The notes: generated by a model not told the origin, from the letters alone. A stretch of 64,000 nucleotides of DNA from Paenarthrobacter aurescens TC1 (GCA_000014925.1 CP000474.1:682001-746000); one strand, 5' to 3'. Positions 8,446-18,376 are shown, counted from the first letter of the stretch. Program-made: numbers and translations.

Positions 8446-11400
8446 ATGACCAGCACCCTCCCGGATGCCACCGCCCCGCGCACCCAGGATTCCGGGCAGT
8501 TCGATGCTTTGGCTCAGGAAGCCATCGCCTTGGTCCGCCGCTGGCTTACCGAAGCCAGCAAGATCCCCGTGGATGTGTCCGCGCAGCGTCTCGCCGGTGT
8601 CCTGAAGGACCCGAACGGCCTTGACTTCACTGTCGGATTCGTCGACGGCGTCATCCGCCCCGAGGACCTGTCGGTCGCCGGCCGCAAGCTCGCAGAGCTC
8701 GCTCCCAAGGTGCCCAAGTTCCTCCCGTGGTACATGCGCAGCGCTGTGCGCGTTGGTGGCGTCATGGCTCCGATTGTCCCGCAGGTTGTCATCCCGATCG
8801 CCCGCCGCGTGCTCCGCGAAATGGTGGGCCACCTGATTGTGGACGCCACCGACGCCAAGCTCGGCCCGGCCATCGCCAAGATCCGCCAGGACGGTGTGCA
8901 CCTGAACGTCAACCTCCTCGGCGAAGCAGTCCTGGGCGAGCACGAAGCCCAGCGCCGCCTGGAAGGCACGTTGAAGCTCCTTGCCCGCGATGACGTGGAC
9001 TACGTGTCCATCAAGGAATCCTCCACCGTGGCACCTCACTCCCCGTGGGCCTTCGACGAAGCCGTCGACCACGTGGTGGAGAAGCTCACCCCGCTCTACC
9101 GCCTTGCCGCGTCCTTCCCCAAGCCCAAGTTCATCAACCTGGACATGGAGGAATACAAGGACCTCAGCATGACCATTGCGGTGTTCAAGCGCATCCTTGA
9201 CATGCCCGAATTCAAGAACCTTGAGGCCGGCATCGTCCTCCAGGCCTACCTCCCGGACGCCCTCGGCGCCATGCAGGAACTGCAGGAGTGGGCCTCGGCA
9301 CGCCGCGCCCAGGGTGGCGCACCCATCAAGGTCCGCGTGGTCAAGGGCGCCAACCTTCCCATGGAACAGGTTGAAGCCTCGCTGCATGACTGGCCGCTGG
9401 CTACGTGGGGCACCAAGCAGGACTCGGACACCAGCTACAAGAACGTCATCAACTACGCCCTCACCCCGGAGCGCATTGACGCAGTCCGCATCGGCGTCGC
9501 AGGCCACAACCTGTTCGATGTCGCTTTCGCCTGGCTGCTGGCGAAGCAGCGGGGCATTGCCCAGCAGGGACAGGGATCGATTGAATTCGAGATGCTCCTG
9601 GGCATGGCAACCGGTCAGGCCACCGCAGTCCGCAAGGACGTGGGCAGCCTCCTCCTGTACACACCGGTGGTCCACCCGGGCGAGTTCGACGTCGCCATCG
9701 CCTACCTGATCCGCCGCCTCGAAGAAGGCGCCAGCCAGGAAAACTTCATGTCCGCAGTGTTTGAGCTGAGCGAAAACGAAGCCCTGTTCAAGCGCGAGCA
9801 GCAGCGCTTCCTGGACTCCCTGGCAGGCATGACGGACACGGTTCCCGGCCCCAACCGCCAGCAGGACCGCCGCCTCCCCGCCGAGCCTGCCCCGGTTGAA
9901 GGCTTCGCCAACACCCCGGACACCGACCCGGCCCTCCCGGCAAACCGAGCCTGGGGCCGTGACATCCTCAAGCGCATCCCCGGTTCCACCGCCGGCAACA
10001 AGATCGTGGAGTCCACCAAGGTTTCCGACGCTGCCCAGCTGGATCGCATCATCGCCACCGCCGTAGACCACGGCAAGGCCTGGGGCGCCCGCCCCGCCGC
10101 CGAGCGTGCAGCCATCCTGCACCGCGCCGGCGAGGTCCTCGAAGCCCGCCGCGCGGAACTCCTGGAGGTCATGGCTTCCGAGACCGGTAAGACCATCGAC
10201 CAAGGCGACCCCGAAGTCAGCGAAGCGATCGACTTCGCGCATTACTACGCCGAGCGTGCCAAGGACCTGGAAACGGTCGACGGCGCCACGTTCGTCCCGG
10301 CCAACCTCACCGTGGTGACCCCGCCGTGGAACTTCCCGGTGGCGATTCCCGCAGGCTCAACGCTCGCAGCGCTCGCCTCAGGTTCCGCCGTCGTGATCAA
10401 GCCTGCAAAGCAGGCCCGCCGCTCCGGTTCGGTCATGGTGGATGCCCTGTGGGAAGCCGGTGTGCCGCGCGAAGTGCTGGCACTGGTGCAGCTTGAAGAG
10501 CGTGAGCTCGGCACCCAGCTGGTTTCGCACCCCAGCGTTGACCGCGTGATCCTTACCGGTGGTTACGAAACCGCTGAGCTGTTCCGTTCCTTCCGCCAGG
10601 ACCTGCCGCTGCTCGCGGAGACCTCCGGTAAGAACGCCATCATCGTCACCCCGAGTGCCGACCTGGACCTCGCCGCGAAGGACGTGGTGTATTCGGCATT
10701 CGGCCACGCAGGCCAGAAGTGCTCGGCTGCCTCGCTGGTGATCCTGGTGGGCTCGGTGGCCAAGAGCGCACGCTTCCACAACCAGCTGATCGACGCCGCA
10801 CGCTCACTGACCGTGGGCTACCCGGAGAACGCCACCACGCAGATGGGGCCGATCATCGAGCCGGCCAACGGCAAGCTCCTCAACGCCCTCACCACCCTGG
10901 GCGACGGCGAAACGTGGGCCATCAAGCCCGAGCGCCTCGACGAAACCGGCCGTTTGTGGTCCCCGGGCATCCGTTCCGGCGTCAAGCGTGGCTCCTACTT
11001 CCACCTGACCGAGTTCTTCGGTCCGGTCCTGGGTGTTATGACCGCGGAGACCCTCGAGGAAGCCATCGCCATCCAGAACGAGATCGAGTACGGCCTCACC
11101 GCCGGCCTCCACTCACTGGACTCCGCTGAAATGGGCGTCTGGTTGGACACTATCCAGGCCGGAAACCTGTACGTCAACCGCGGCATCACCGGTGCGATCG
11201 TCCAGCGCCAGCCGTTCGGTGGATGGAAGAAGTCGGCCGTGGGCGCCGGAACCAAGGCCGGTGGACCGAACTACCTGATCGGCCTGGGCAGCTGGCTTCC
11301 CGCCGAGGCCAAGGCCAAGCGAGGCACCGTACTTCAGGGCGCTGCCGCACAAATCCTCACCGCAGCAAAGTCTGCGGACGTGACCGCCGAGGAACTCCAG

Positions 11401-11919
11401 ACCCTCCAGCAGTCGCTCTTCAGCGATGCCGCAGCGTGGGAATCCGAGTTCGGCACCCGCAAGGACGTCTCCGCCCTTTCCGCAGAGCGCAACGTCTTCC
11501 GTTACCGTTCCCTCCCCGTCACGGTCCGCCTCTCCGAAGGCGAGCGGCTCGCTGAGCTGCTGCGCGTTGTAGCAGCCGGCGCAGTGGCAGGTTCGGCGCT
11601 CAAGGTGAGCTCCGCCGTCGTACTTCCTGACGCTGTGGTTACCGTGTTCGCGAACCTGGGCGTCAGCGTCCGTATCGAGGACGACGCCGCGTGGCTGGCC
11701 CGTGCAGCCAAGTTCGACGCCGGACGGATCCGCCTGATCGGTGGCGACTTCGCCGCGCTGAGCGCAGCCATGGGTGGTCGTCCGGATGTCGCGGTTTACC
11801 ACGGTGCTGTGACCCAGGCCGGCCGGATCGAGATGCTGCCGTTCCTCCGCGAGCAGGCCGTGTCCATCACTGCCCACCGCTTCGGCACCCCGAACCACCT
11901 GTCGGATCACCTGATCTAG
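8446..11919 (+). CDS. putA: Bifunctional proline dehydrogenase / glutamate-semialdehyde dehydrogenase PutA
   Basis: Oxidises proline to glutamate in two steps. The N-terminal part (about residues 30-460) is the FAD-dependent proline dehydrogenase barrel, with VNLLGEAVLGEHEA and the C-terminal YLIRRLEEGASQENF typical of the substrate pocket. About residues 500-970 form the NAD-dependent aldehyde dehydrogenase, with catalytic C759 in GHAGQKCSAAS, E725 in LAETSGKNA, and the PWNFPVAIP cofactor motif. The remaining 170 residues resemble the C-terminal domain of long PutA proteins. No N-terminal ribbon-helix-helix DNA-binding domain is present, so this PutA is not its own repressor, consistent with the divergent LysR gene. 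AGAAGGAG precedes the ATG by about 6 nt. Confidence 0.96.
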   Translation: MTSTLPDATAPRTQDSGQFDALAQEAIALVRRWLTEASKIPVDVSAQRLAGVLKDPNGLDFTVGFVDGVIRPEDLSVAGRKLAELAPKVPKFLPWYMRSAVRVGGVMAPIVPQVVIPIARRVLREMVGHLIVDATDAKLGPAIAKIRQDGVHLNVNLLGEAVLGEHEAQRRLEGTLKLLARDDVDYVSIKESSTVAPHSPWAFDEAVDHVVEKLTPLYRLAASFPKPKFINLDMEEYKDLSMTIAVFKRILDMPEFKNLEAGIVLQAYLPDALGAMQELQEWASARRAQGGAPIKVRVVKGANLPMEQVEASLHDWPLATWGTKQDSDTSYKNVINYALTPERIDAVRIGVAGHNLFDVAFAWLLAKQRGIAQQGQGSIEFEMLLGMATGQATAVRKDVGSLLLYTPVVHPGEFDVAIAYLIRRLEEGASQENFMSAVFELSENEALFKREQQRFLDSLAGMTDTVPGPNRQQDRRLPAEPAPVEGFANTPDTDPALPANRAWGRDILKRIPGSTAGNKIVESTKVSDAAQLDRIIATAVDHGKAWGARPAAERAAILHRAGEVLEARRAELLEVMASETGKTIDQGDPEVSEAIDFAHYYAERAKDLETVDGATFVPANLTVVTPPWNFPVAIPAGSTLAALASGSAVVIKPAKQARRSGSVMVDALWEAGVPREVLALVQLEERELGTQLVSHPSVDRVILTGGYETAELFRSFRQDLPLLAETSGKNAIIVTPSADLDLAAKDVVYSAFGHAGQKCSAASLVILVGSVAKSARFHNQLIDAARSLTVGYPENATTQMGPIIEPANGKLLNALTTLGDGETWAIKPERLDETGRLWSPGIRSGVKRGSYFHLTEFFGPVLGVMTAETLEEAIAIQNEIEYGLTAGLHSLDSAEMGVWLDTIQAGNLYVNRGITGAIVQRQPFGGWKKSAVGAGTKAGGPNYLIGLGSWLPAEAKAKRGTVLQGAAAQILTAAKSADVTAEELQTLQQSLFSDAAAWESEFGTRKDVSALSAERNVFRYRSLPVTVRLSEGERLAELLRVVAAGAVAGSALKVSSAVVLPDAVVTVFANLGVSVRIEDDAAWLARAAKFDAGRIRLIGGDFAALSAAMGGRPDVAVYHGAVTQAGRIEMLPFLREQAVSITAHRFGTPNHLSDHLI

Positions 11920-11924
11920 GACCG

Positions 11925-12077
11925 TTCGCCGAGGGGTGAGCTCTCGGCTGTAAGCACACGTGAAAAGGTTGAAAGCTAACCCCTCGGCGAAGGCCCCCAC
12001 AAGGTGGGCTTGCGTCGAGGGGTTAGCTTTCGGCGTTATTACCCCGCGAAAGGGGTGAGAGCTCACCCCTCGGCGAA
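11925..12077. repeat. Nested palindromic repeat element (four copies of one unit)
   Basis: The outer arms TTCGCCGAGGGGTGAGCTCTC (11925-11945, written here as 20 nt plus the final C) and 12057-12077 are exact reverse complements over 21 bp. Inside them, GAAAGCTAACCCCTCG (11971-11986) pairs perfectly with 12016-12031 (16 bp), and the inner loop carries CCCAC/GTGGG. All four arms are variants of one unit, roughly AGCT(A/C)ACCCCTCGGCGAAGGC, two in each orientation. It fills the gap between putA and the convergent DUF2236 gene and may act as a bidirectional terminator or be a REP-like element. Confidence 0.85.
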
Positions 12078-12085
12078 GGCCACGC

Positions 12086-13006
12086 TCAGGCCGCGTACCC
12101 GAGCCTCTGCAACCTCCGCCGGGCAGCCTGCTCGCTGGGCCCGTGGGAGCCCAGGGCAAACCGGACCATGCCCAGGACGGCCCGGGCGGCTGTGATCACG
12201 GGCAAAGGAAGCGGACCCAAGCCGGCGCGGCGAATACCCAGCATCTCGCGATACCTGGGTTCGAGGCTTGCGACGGCGGCCGCGAACAGGATGCTGTAAC
12301 CCGGCTTGAGCAGCGGGCTGAGAGGTGGATAGCGGATAAAGGACACCGTCTCGGCAAGTCGCTCATCAGCCCGAAGTATCCCGGAGGCGTACCACTGCTC
12401 AAGTTCTTGGTGGACCTGGACCTCGGTGAGGGGCGGGTTCTCAACTCCCATCAGCCGCCCTGCTGCTGCCCACTCGCGAACGTAGGCATCGGGCCCGCCG
12501 GGGATGGGCCGGCCCCAAATACGGTTGGCGGTAATGAAGGAGTCGGCGTAGGTGACGTGAACCCAGCGCAGGAGTTCCGGATCATTGGCGGCGTACTCGC
12601 GCGTTACACCGTTGCCGTCCACGTACGTCCCCCGCACGCGCTCGTGGATCTTCCGCACACGGGCGGTGGCTGCTTCGGCTGCCTCTGTGGAACCGTACGT
12701 CACCGTAAAAATCCATCGGACCGTGTTCGCCAGGCGGCCGAGCGGGTCTTTCTGGAAACCGGAGTGCTCGTAGACCCCCGCCAGCGCGCCGGGGTGCAGG
12801 GCCTGCATCAACAGGACCCTGATCCCCGCCACGATGGTGGCCACGTGGCCGTGAACCGCCCAGACGGCCGACCCCGGAAGGTGATAGCCGGCGTCGTTCC
12901 CCTCCGCGAGGCGCGGCACCCACTCCGGAGGCGTGCCCGACGTTCCTGTGAAGGTGCGCTGCAGTTCGTGCCTGTACTCCGCGAGGTAATTCCTCATAAA
13001 TCCCAT
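12086..13006 (-). CDS. DUF2236 oxygenase-like (MpaB/Lcp family) protein
   Basis: A soluble protein of about 306 residues with DUF2236 features: WAVHGHVATIVAGIRVLLMQ, then the conserved HPGALAGVYEHS segment (a His that in characterised relatives ligates haem), and WVHVTYADSFITA. The superfamily includes the rubber oxygenase Lcp and the fungal MpaB, which are haem-dependent oxygenases; the substrate here is unknown. I chose ATG 13006 because GAGG lies just upstream; a TTG at 13018 and an ATG at 12997 are alternatives. Its end faces the nested palindrome after putA. Confidence 0.82.
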   Translation of the reverse strand: MGFMRNYLAEYRHELQRTFTGTSGTPPEWVPRLAEGNDAGYHLPGSAVWAVHGHVATIVAGIRVLLMQALHPGALAGVYEHSGFQKDPLGRLANTVRWIFTVTYGSTEAAEAATARVRKIHERVRGTYVDGNGVTREYAANDPELLRWVHVTYADSFITANRIWGRPIPGGPDAYVREWAAAGRLMGVENPPLTEVQVHQELEQWYASGILRADERLAETVSFIRYPPLSPLLKPGYSILFAAAVASLEPRYREMLGIRRAGLGPLPLPVITAARAVLGMVRFALGSHGPSEQAARRRLQRLGYAA

Positions 13007-13051
13007 GAGACCTCGCAATTGCGCCGGTGTACAGGGGAAAAACGTGCGGGG

Positions 13052-14494
13052 TCAGGTGCGGACTCGTCGCCGGGATGGTGCTGCGGCCACCAGCAGGGCG
13101 GCGATGGCGACGGCGGCACTCAGGATGAGGCCCGGACGGTACTGTTCCAGCATGGCTTGGGCGCTGACGGTTCCGGCTGCCTGGCCGTGACCGCTCACCA
13201 GCGCCGTAGTGACCGCCAAAACCAAGGCGGCTCCTACCTGTGTGCTGGTCTGGATCAACCCGGCAGCCAGCCCCTGCTCCGAATCCTTGATCCCGGCCGT
13301 CGCCTGAACGTTGATGGACGGGAAAGCCAGAGCGAATCCGATGCCCAGCAGGACCACCGACGGCAGGATGTCCAGCACGTAATTGGGTGTGGTGCCCACG
13401 CGGAGGAACAGGACATAGCCGAGACCAAGGGCCGTGAGCCCTGTCAGAATCAGCTGCGTGGCGCCGAACTTTTCAATGAGCCGGTCCGCGAACGGCGCGC
13501 TTGTGGCCACCAACAGACCTGCCGGCAGCAGGGCCAGGGCCATTCCCAGCGGCGTCCAACCCAGCACGGACTGCAGGTACATGGTGACGATGAACTGGAA
13601 GCTGAGATAGGAGCCGAAGAGCCCCACCGCGCTGAGATTGGCCCGTGCAACCCAGCCTTCTTTGAGGATGCTGAAGCGGATCAGCGGATGCTTGACCTTG
13701 TTCTCAATTACCGCGAAGGCTGCCAGCACGGCGATGGAAACTGCGAATCCGGCGATTGTTGCCACAGATCCCCAGCCCTGCTCCGGTGCTGAAACCAGGG
13801 TGTATACCAGGCCGAGCATGCCCAGTGCGAGGGTCACGGCGCCCCAGATATCGTGCCCGCTGTTCTCCGCTGACGGCTTGTCCTTGGGAATGAACTTCAT
13901 GCCCAGGAAGACAACGACGACGGCGATGGGCACCGAAACCAGGAACGTCCAACGCCAGCTCAGGCTGGTCATCAGGCCGCCCACCACCAGGCCCAGCGAG
14001 AAACCGCTGGCGCCGAACGTGGTGAAGATGGACAGAGCTTTGTTGCGCTCGCGGCCTTCCGCGAAGTTGGTGGTGATGATGGAGAAGCCAGTGGGTGCGG
14101 TGAACGCGGCAGCCAGTCCCTTGATGAACCGTGTGGCGATCAGGATGGCGGGGTCGTCCACCAGCCCGCCTAGCAGCGAGGCCGCGGCGAAGACGGACAA
14201 CGCAATGAGGAAGATTCGACGCCGGCCCAACAGATCGGCGAGACGGCCACCAAGGAGCAGGAGGCTCCCGTAGCCCAGAACGTATGCGGAAACGATCCAC
14301 TGCAGGGAATCCGTTCCGAGGTTGAGCTCCTGTCCGATGGACGGCAAGGCAACGCCGACCATGGAGACGTCCAGCCCGTCCAAAGCCAGGACGGTGCACA
14401 CAACCATGAGCAGCAGCCACTGGGCCCGTGTCCAGTGAACGGCTGAAACCAAAGGCGGCTCAGTTGAGGTTTTGAGGGTGGTGGGTGATGTCAT
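13052..14494 (-). CDS. MFS drug:H+ antiporter, DHA2 (14-TM) family
   Basis: A multi-pass exporter of about 480 residues. Family motifs are the N-terminal LDVSMVGVALPSIG with a membrane-embedded Asp, the loop-2/3 motif GGRLADLLGRRRIF, and a run of about 14 hydrophobic segments. Such proteins expel lipophilic drugs or metabolites. The start is set at ATG 14494 (MTSPTTLK); the frame stays open to a TTG at 14530, but that would place the start inside the operator-like repeats. It is divergent from a MarR regulator, a common exporter-repressor pair. Confidence 0.92.
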   Translation of the reverse strand: MTSPTTLKTSTEPPLVSAVHWTRAQWLLLMVVCTVLALDGLDVSMVGVALPSIGQELNLGTDSLQWIVSAYVLGYGSLLLLGGRLADLLGRRRIFLIALSVFAAASLLGGLVDDPAILIATRFIKGLAAAFTAPTGFSIITTNFAEGRERNKALSIFTTFGASGFSLGLVVGGLMTSLSWRWTFLVSVPIAVVVVFLGMKFIPKDKPSAENSGHDIWGAVTLALGMLGLVYTLVSAPEQGWGSVATIAGFAVSIAVLAAFAVIENKVKHPLIRFSILKEGWVARANLSAVGLFGSYLSFQFIVTMYLQSVLGWTPLGMALALLPAGLLVATSAPFADRLIEKFGATQLILTGLTALGLGYVLFLRVGTTPNYVLDILPSVVLLGIGFALAFPSINVQATAGIKDSEQGLAAGLIQTSTQVGAALVLAVTTALVSGHGQAAGTVSAQAMLEQYRPGLILSAAVAIAALLVAAAPSRRRVRT

Positions 14495-14508
14495 GGATTC
14501 GAATGTAC

Positions 14509-14556
14509 ATGACGCGTCATTCAATGACAAGGAATATGATGTGTCATCTTATGACG
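14509..14556. promoter_or_regulatory. Candidate MarR operator cluster between the MFS and marR-like genes
   Basis: The 97-bp divergent region holds a perfect 12-bp palindrome ATGACGCGTCAT (14509-14520), a wider inverted repeat ATGACA-N12-TGTCAT (14524-14547), and a further ATGACG half-site (14551-14556). Repeated ATGAC half-sites next to a MarR gene suggest autorepression and repression of the exporter. Confidence 0.6.
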
Positions 14557-14591
14557 TGGATTCTAACGCCGTGATGAACTAGAATCGGACC

Positions 14592-14987
14592 ATGGCAACG
14601 ACGCGTGACCGTCAACTGCATGACCGCCAATTGGTGGAACAGTGGCGCAGCATCCAGAACTCCTACTTCCGCACCGCAGGAGCGATCGACCGCGCCCTCG
14701 AAGCCAAGTTCGACATTGGCCTCAACGAGTTCGAAATCCTGGACCTCGTGGCCGAGAGCGAAGAGTCCGCGTGCCGCATGAAGGCCTTGGGGGAGCGCAC
14801 CCCCATGACCCAGAGTGCTGTGTCAAAGGTGGTGGATCGGCTGGAAAAAGCAGGGCTGGTGTCACGCGAAACCTGCGCCGACGATCGCCGTTCCCTCTTC
14901 CTGGAATTGACTGAGGCGGGCCGCGCACTTCACGCCAATGCCGCCGTCGAACACCGTGCCCTGCTGAAGGAAAACCTCGGCTCTTAA
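14592..14987 (+). CDS. MarR-family transcriptional regulator
   Basis: A 131-residue winged-HTH protein. The recognition region is ALGERTPMTQSAVSKVVDRL, followed by the wing EKAGLVSRETCADDRRS that is diagnostic of MarR proteins. It probably represses the divergent DHA2 exporter and itself through the ATGAC repeats between them, and would be released by a small aromatic or drug-like ligand. The protein is slightly short; the C-terminal dimer helix ends soon after HRALLKENLGS. Confidence 0.88.
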   Translation: MATTRDRQLHDRQLVEQWRSIQNSYFRTAGAIDRALEAKFDIGLNEFEILDLVAESEESACRMKALGERTPMTQSAVSKVVDRLEKAGLVSRETCADDRRSLFLELTEAGRALHANAAVEHRALLKENLGS

Positions 14988-15142
14988 CCTGCGGACGCAA
15001 AGCTCAAGATTCTTGAGCCAAAACTGAGCCAACCTTTCGTTGGATGGCACCCGGTAAGCCTTTATTTTCGCTTCCATTCCCGCAACAATGGTGCTTGCAC
15101 GCCAGGCTGGGGTTTGGTGCCGCTGGCTTTGGGGAGTGTTTT

Positions 15143-16690
15143 GTGGGCAAGCATCATGAATCAGACCGGGCAGTAGACCTGATCCGCACCGTAGGCTTCC
15201 ATCGCGTTCTGATCGCGGGAAGCCTGGCCGTCCTGGCTTTCTTTGCGTTTGGGTTCCAACCTCTAAGTTCCGTCTCCAGCAGCTCCGTTGGTGGAGCACT
15301 GGCGCAGGGGGTGGTTGAACCAACGGCCCTAGGCACCTTAGTGCCGCCGGAGGCCGAAACGCTGGTGATCGACACCACGCCCGAACCCCCGGAACAAGTC
15401 CCCGGCACGCCCATGGTCTACTTCGACCGCGCCTTGGTCCGTACCGTCAGCAAGGACGGCTCCACGGGCCTTACCGTCGCCTCCGCAGGCCTGTCGCGAC
15501 CACCCGCAGGCAGCCTGTACTCACCGCTTGAGGTCCTCAACAAGAGCTCCTCCTACGGCTACCGCTACAGCCCCTTGACGGGCCTTGCCGGAGAATTCCA
15601 CTGGGGCCAGGACTACGCAGCAGCCTGCGGCACCCGCGTCTACGCAGCCGACGCCGGTGTAGTGCGGGCCGTCGGGTGGCATGTATGGGGCGGTGGCAAC
15701 CGTGTTGAAATCGAGCATGGCAACGGCCTGGTCACCACTTACAACCACCTCCAGGCAATAGGAGTCACGCAAGGCCAGTCGGTGCGGGTGGGCGAGGTCA
15801 TCGCAGAGGTTGGCACCACGGGCTGGTCCACTGGCTGCCACCTGCACTTTGAGACGATCGTGAACGGTTTGCACACTGACCCCGCCAACTGGTCGTTGTT
15901 GCCCATCCGGCAGGTTGATGCGCTGCAAACCATCGCCATGGTGAACTACCAGCCCGGCGTTGGCACCGGCACCTCGGCCACACCGCAGTGGGCCGTTCCC
16001 GTATCGGATGGCACCACCCGGGCCGTCATCGGTGGAGAGCACGAACACGACGAACCGCTTCCTGTTCCACCCGCGGCACCGTCCGGCACCACTCCGCCGG
16101 CAGCTAACCCCCCGAGCAGCCCTGGCGGCACCCAGACCACTCCGCCAGCAACTACGACGCCGGTTCAAACCACGACGCCGACGCCCTCACCTTCCGTGAC
16201 GGCAACGCCGACGCCGACGGTCACGGCTCCGCCGACACCGACGACCACTGTGACGCCAACCCCGACGACCACTGTGACGCCGACTCCGACGGACAGCACG
16301 ACTCCACCGCCGCCGCCGACCACCGTCCCGGAAACCAGTACCGTCCCGCCGGCAGTTGTTGAACCGGCACCGGTTGCTCCGGCCGTTGTTGAGCCTGCCC
16401 CGGTTGTGGTGGCTCCTGCACCCGTTGCGCCTGCCGTTGTGGAGCCGGCCCCGGTTGTGGTTGCCCCGGCACCGGTCATCGTGGAGCAGGCTCCGGTAGT
16501 GACCCAGACCGTGGTTCCGGCAGCTCCTGCCCCTCCGGTCGCTCCGGCGCCCGCACCGGTTGCTGTCCTCCCGACGTCGCTGCCGGCAGTGGTCCTTCCG
16601 CCCGGATACATCCTGATCGCACCAGACCTGGTCCAGCGGCCGGACGGCGTGATCGTGCCGTTGTCCTCGCTCATCATTCCGACGCCCTAG
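15143..16690 (+). CDS. M23 (LytM-type) peptidoglycan endopeptidase with long Pro/Thr/Val-rich tail
   Basis: A 515-residue exported protein. GTG 15143 is preceded by GGGGAG at 6 nt and gives a short basic N-terminus and one membrane/signal segment (about residues 20-37). The M23 domain follows: FHWGQDYAAACG supplies the zinc His and Asp (about H153, D157), and GCHLHFE (about 233-235) supplies the second His pair. From about residue 290 the chain is low complexity, first TPTPT-type and then alternating PAPVAPAVVEPAPVVV units, probably spanning the cell wall. All metal ligands expected for an active enzyme are present. The 155-bp upstream gap was inspected for a c-di-AMP riboswitch; none could be supported. 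Confidence 0.9.
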   Translation: MGKHHESDRAVDLIRTVGFHRVLIAGSLAVLAFFAFGFQPLSSVSSSSVGGALAQGVVEPTALGTLVPPEAETLVIDTTPEPPEQVPGTPMVYFDRALVRTVSKDGSTGLTVASAGLSRPPAGSLYSPLEVLNKSSSYGYRYSPLTGLAGEFHWGQDYAAACGTRVYAADAGVVRAVGWHVWGGGNRVEIEHGNGLVTTYNHLQAIGVTQGQSVRVGEVIAEVGTTGWSTGCHLHFETIVNGLHTDPANWSLLPIRQVDALQTIAMVNYQPGVGTGTSATPQWAVPVSDGTTRAVIGGEHEHDEPLPVPPAAPSGTTPPAANPPSSPGGTQTTPPATTTPVQTTTPTPSPSVTATPTPTVTAPPTPTTTVTPTPTTTVTPTPTDSTTPPPPPTTVPETSTVPPAVVEPAPVAPAVVEPAPVVVAPAPVAPAVVEPAPVVVAPAPVIVEQAPVVTQTVVPAAPAPPVAPAPAPVAVLPTSLPAVVLPPGYILIAPDLVQRPDGVIVPLSSLIIPTP

Positions 16691-16767
16691 GTTTCTCTAC
16701 CTGAGTCAGCTCCCGTAAGCTCGATGGCGGCAATCCCGCCAGACGACGTCGTCAGGAAGCGAATCCC

Positions 16768-17250
16768 ATGACCAGCCTGTACAGCATTCCCCTCACCTTC
16801 AACGATGGCACCGAAGCGGACTTCGGCCGGTTCGAGGGCAAAGCGGTGCTGGTGGTGAACGTCGCTTCCGAATGTGGCTATACGCGCCAGTACGCGGGCC
16901 TGGAAGAGCTGTATGGAAAGTATCGGGCGCAGGGTTTGGAAATCCTCGGCGTGCCCTGCAACCAGTTCGGCGGGCAGGAGCCCGGCGCTGATGACGTGAT
17001 CGCCGAGTTCTGTGAACGCAATTTTGGTGTGACCTTCCCGCTCACCAGCAAAGCCAACGTCCTGGGCAAGCAGCAGCATCCCCTGTTCGCGGAGCTGACC
17101 CGGGACGAGGACGGGCAGTCGGCCAAGGTGAAGTGGAACTTCGAAAAGTTCGTCATAAATCGCGGGGGTGAACTCGTGGCAAGGTTCCCATCCGCAGTGG
17201 AGCCTGACTCCGAAGACCTTATGGAAGCAGTGGAAAAGGCGCTGTTGTAA
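16768..17250 (+). CDS. Glutathione peroxidase family protein (thiol peroxidase)
   Basis: A 160-residue cytoplasmic thioredoxin-fold peroxidase. Peroxidatic C36 lies in VNVASECGYT; the conserved Gln is in GVPCNQFGGQEPG (Q70) and the Trp/Asn pair in KWNFEKF. Bacterial members usually use thioredoxin rather than glutathione and reduce hydrogen peroxide and lipid peroxides. C64 in GVPCNQ is the usual second conserved cysteine position. Confidence 0.94.
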   Translation: MTSLYSIPLTFNDGTEADFGRFEGKAVLVVNVASECGYTRQYAGLEELYGKYRAQGLEILGVPCNQFGGQEPGADDVIAEFCERNFGVTFPLTSKANVLGKQQHPLFAELTRDEDGQSAKVKWNFEKFVINRGGELVARFPSAVEPDSEDLMEAVEKALL

Positions 17251-17392
17251 GCCGCCGATTCCGAAAGGAGGAAAAGTAATTTTCCAACATTCCGCCGGAA
17301 GTTAGCCGGTTGTTGGCTTGTTGTCTGGTTGGATTGGGACTACTGGATTGATACGGGAGGCGCCGTCTCCCACCAAACGCTAAGGCGAAGCT

Positions 17393-18376
17393 ATGGAGCT
17401 CATCGAGGCCGAATACCCCAAACCAGGTCATGTGCTTTTGCACCTGAGCGATCTTCACCTGGTAGGTGGTCCGGGCACGCTCCACGGTTCGGTGGACAGC
17501 GCAGCCAGGCTTCAGGAGATCTGCGAGCAGATCGTGGCCTCCAGGATCAGGCCCGCAGCCATCATCTTCACCGGAGACCTCGCGGACAAGGGCGAGCTTG
17601 AAGCCTACGAGAGTCTCCGCGAGATGATCGAACCTCTCTGCGACTCACTGGGTGCCAAGGCCATCTGGGCCATGGGCAACCACGACAACCGCGCAAATTT
17701 CCGGTCCGCGTTCGCTGACGCCTCCGAGGCCAGCAAGCCGCAGGACCCGGTAGACCGCAGCTACTTTGTCAACGGACTCCGCATCATCACCTTGGACACC
17801 ACGGTTCCGGGGCATCACCACGGTGAGTTGTCGGAATCCCAGCTGGACTGGCTGGCCTCCGAATTAGCCACACCGGCCCCGGACGGCACCATCCTGGCAC
17901 TGCACCACCCGCCTGTCCCGTGCGTGCAGGACCTCGCCGTGTTGGTGGAGTTGCGCGGCCAAGCCGCACTGGCCGCCGTCGTGCGTAATACGGACGTCCG
18001 CACTATCCTGGGTGGCCACCTGCATTACTCGACGACGGCGAGCTTCGCCGGCATCCCGGTTTCGGTTGCCTCCGCCACGTGTTACACCCAGGACCTGGCG
18101 GTGCGCGCAGGTGGACAGCGAGGGCGCGACGGAGCGCAGTCCTACAACATGATCCACGTTTACGAACACACGATTGTGCATTCGATAGTGCCGATGTCCG
18201 GTGGTGTGACCGTGGGTGAGCCGGTGGACGCAGCAGAGGTTCAGCGGCGACTGGCCGAGGCCGGCATCCGCATTCCGCACGAGTCCAGGGTGGGGGCCCA
18301 CACCTCACCGGGCACGCACACCTCGTCGCTCCCGCTTGTTTCGCCCGGAGCTTTTACTTCTCCCAAGGCGCCTTGA
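17393..18376 (+). CDS. Calcineurin-like metallophosphoesterase (CpdA-type)
   Basis: A 327-residue protein with all the class motifs in order: [40 protein letters not shown] and [10 protein letters not shown], i.e. the two-metal site of class III cyclic-nucleotide and related phosphodiesterases. The cAMP activity of close relatives is variable, so the substrate is uncertain. The C-terminal 40 residues are Ser/Thr/Pro-rich. It overlaps the convergent Stealth gene by 23 bp. Confidence 0.9.
   Translation: MELIEAEYPKPGHVLLHLSDLHLVGGPGTLHGSVDSAARLQEICEQIVASRIRPAAIIFTGDLADKGELEAYESLREMIEPLCDSLGAKAIWAMGNHDNRANFRSAFADASEASKPQDPVDRSYFVNGLRIITLDTTVPGHHHGELSESQLDWLASELATPAPDGTILALHHPPVPCVQDLAVLVELRGQAALAAVVRNTDVRTILGGHLHYSTTASFAGIPVSVASATCYTQDLAVRAGGQRGRDGAQSYNMIHVYEHTIVHSIVPMSGGVTVGEPVDAAEVQRRLAEAGIRIPHESRVGAHTSPGTHTSSLPLVSPGAFTSPKAP

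Noticed and set aside
8431..10242. 603-codon frame opposite putA
   Set aside because: Antisense shadow of the PutA proline dehydrogenase domain.
12143..13792. 549-codon frame across the DUF2236 and MFS genes
   Set aside because: Runs antisense through two well-supported genes.
14988..15142. Possible c-di-AMP riboswitch before the M23 peptidase gene
   Set aside because: Such riboswitches precede many actinobacterial wall hydrolase genes, but the conserved boxes could not be matched here.
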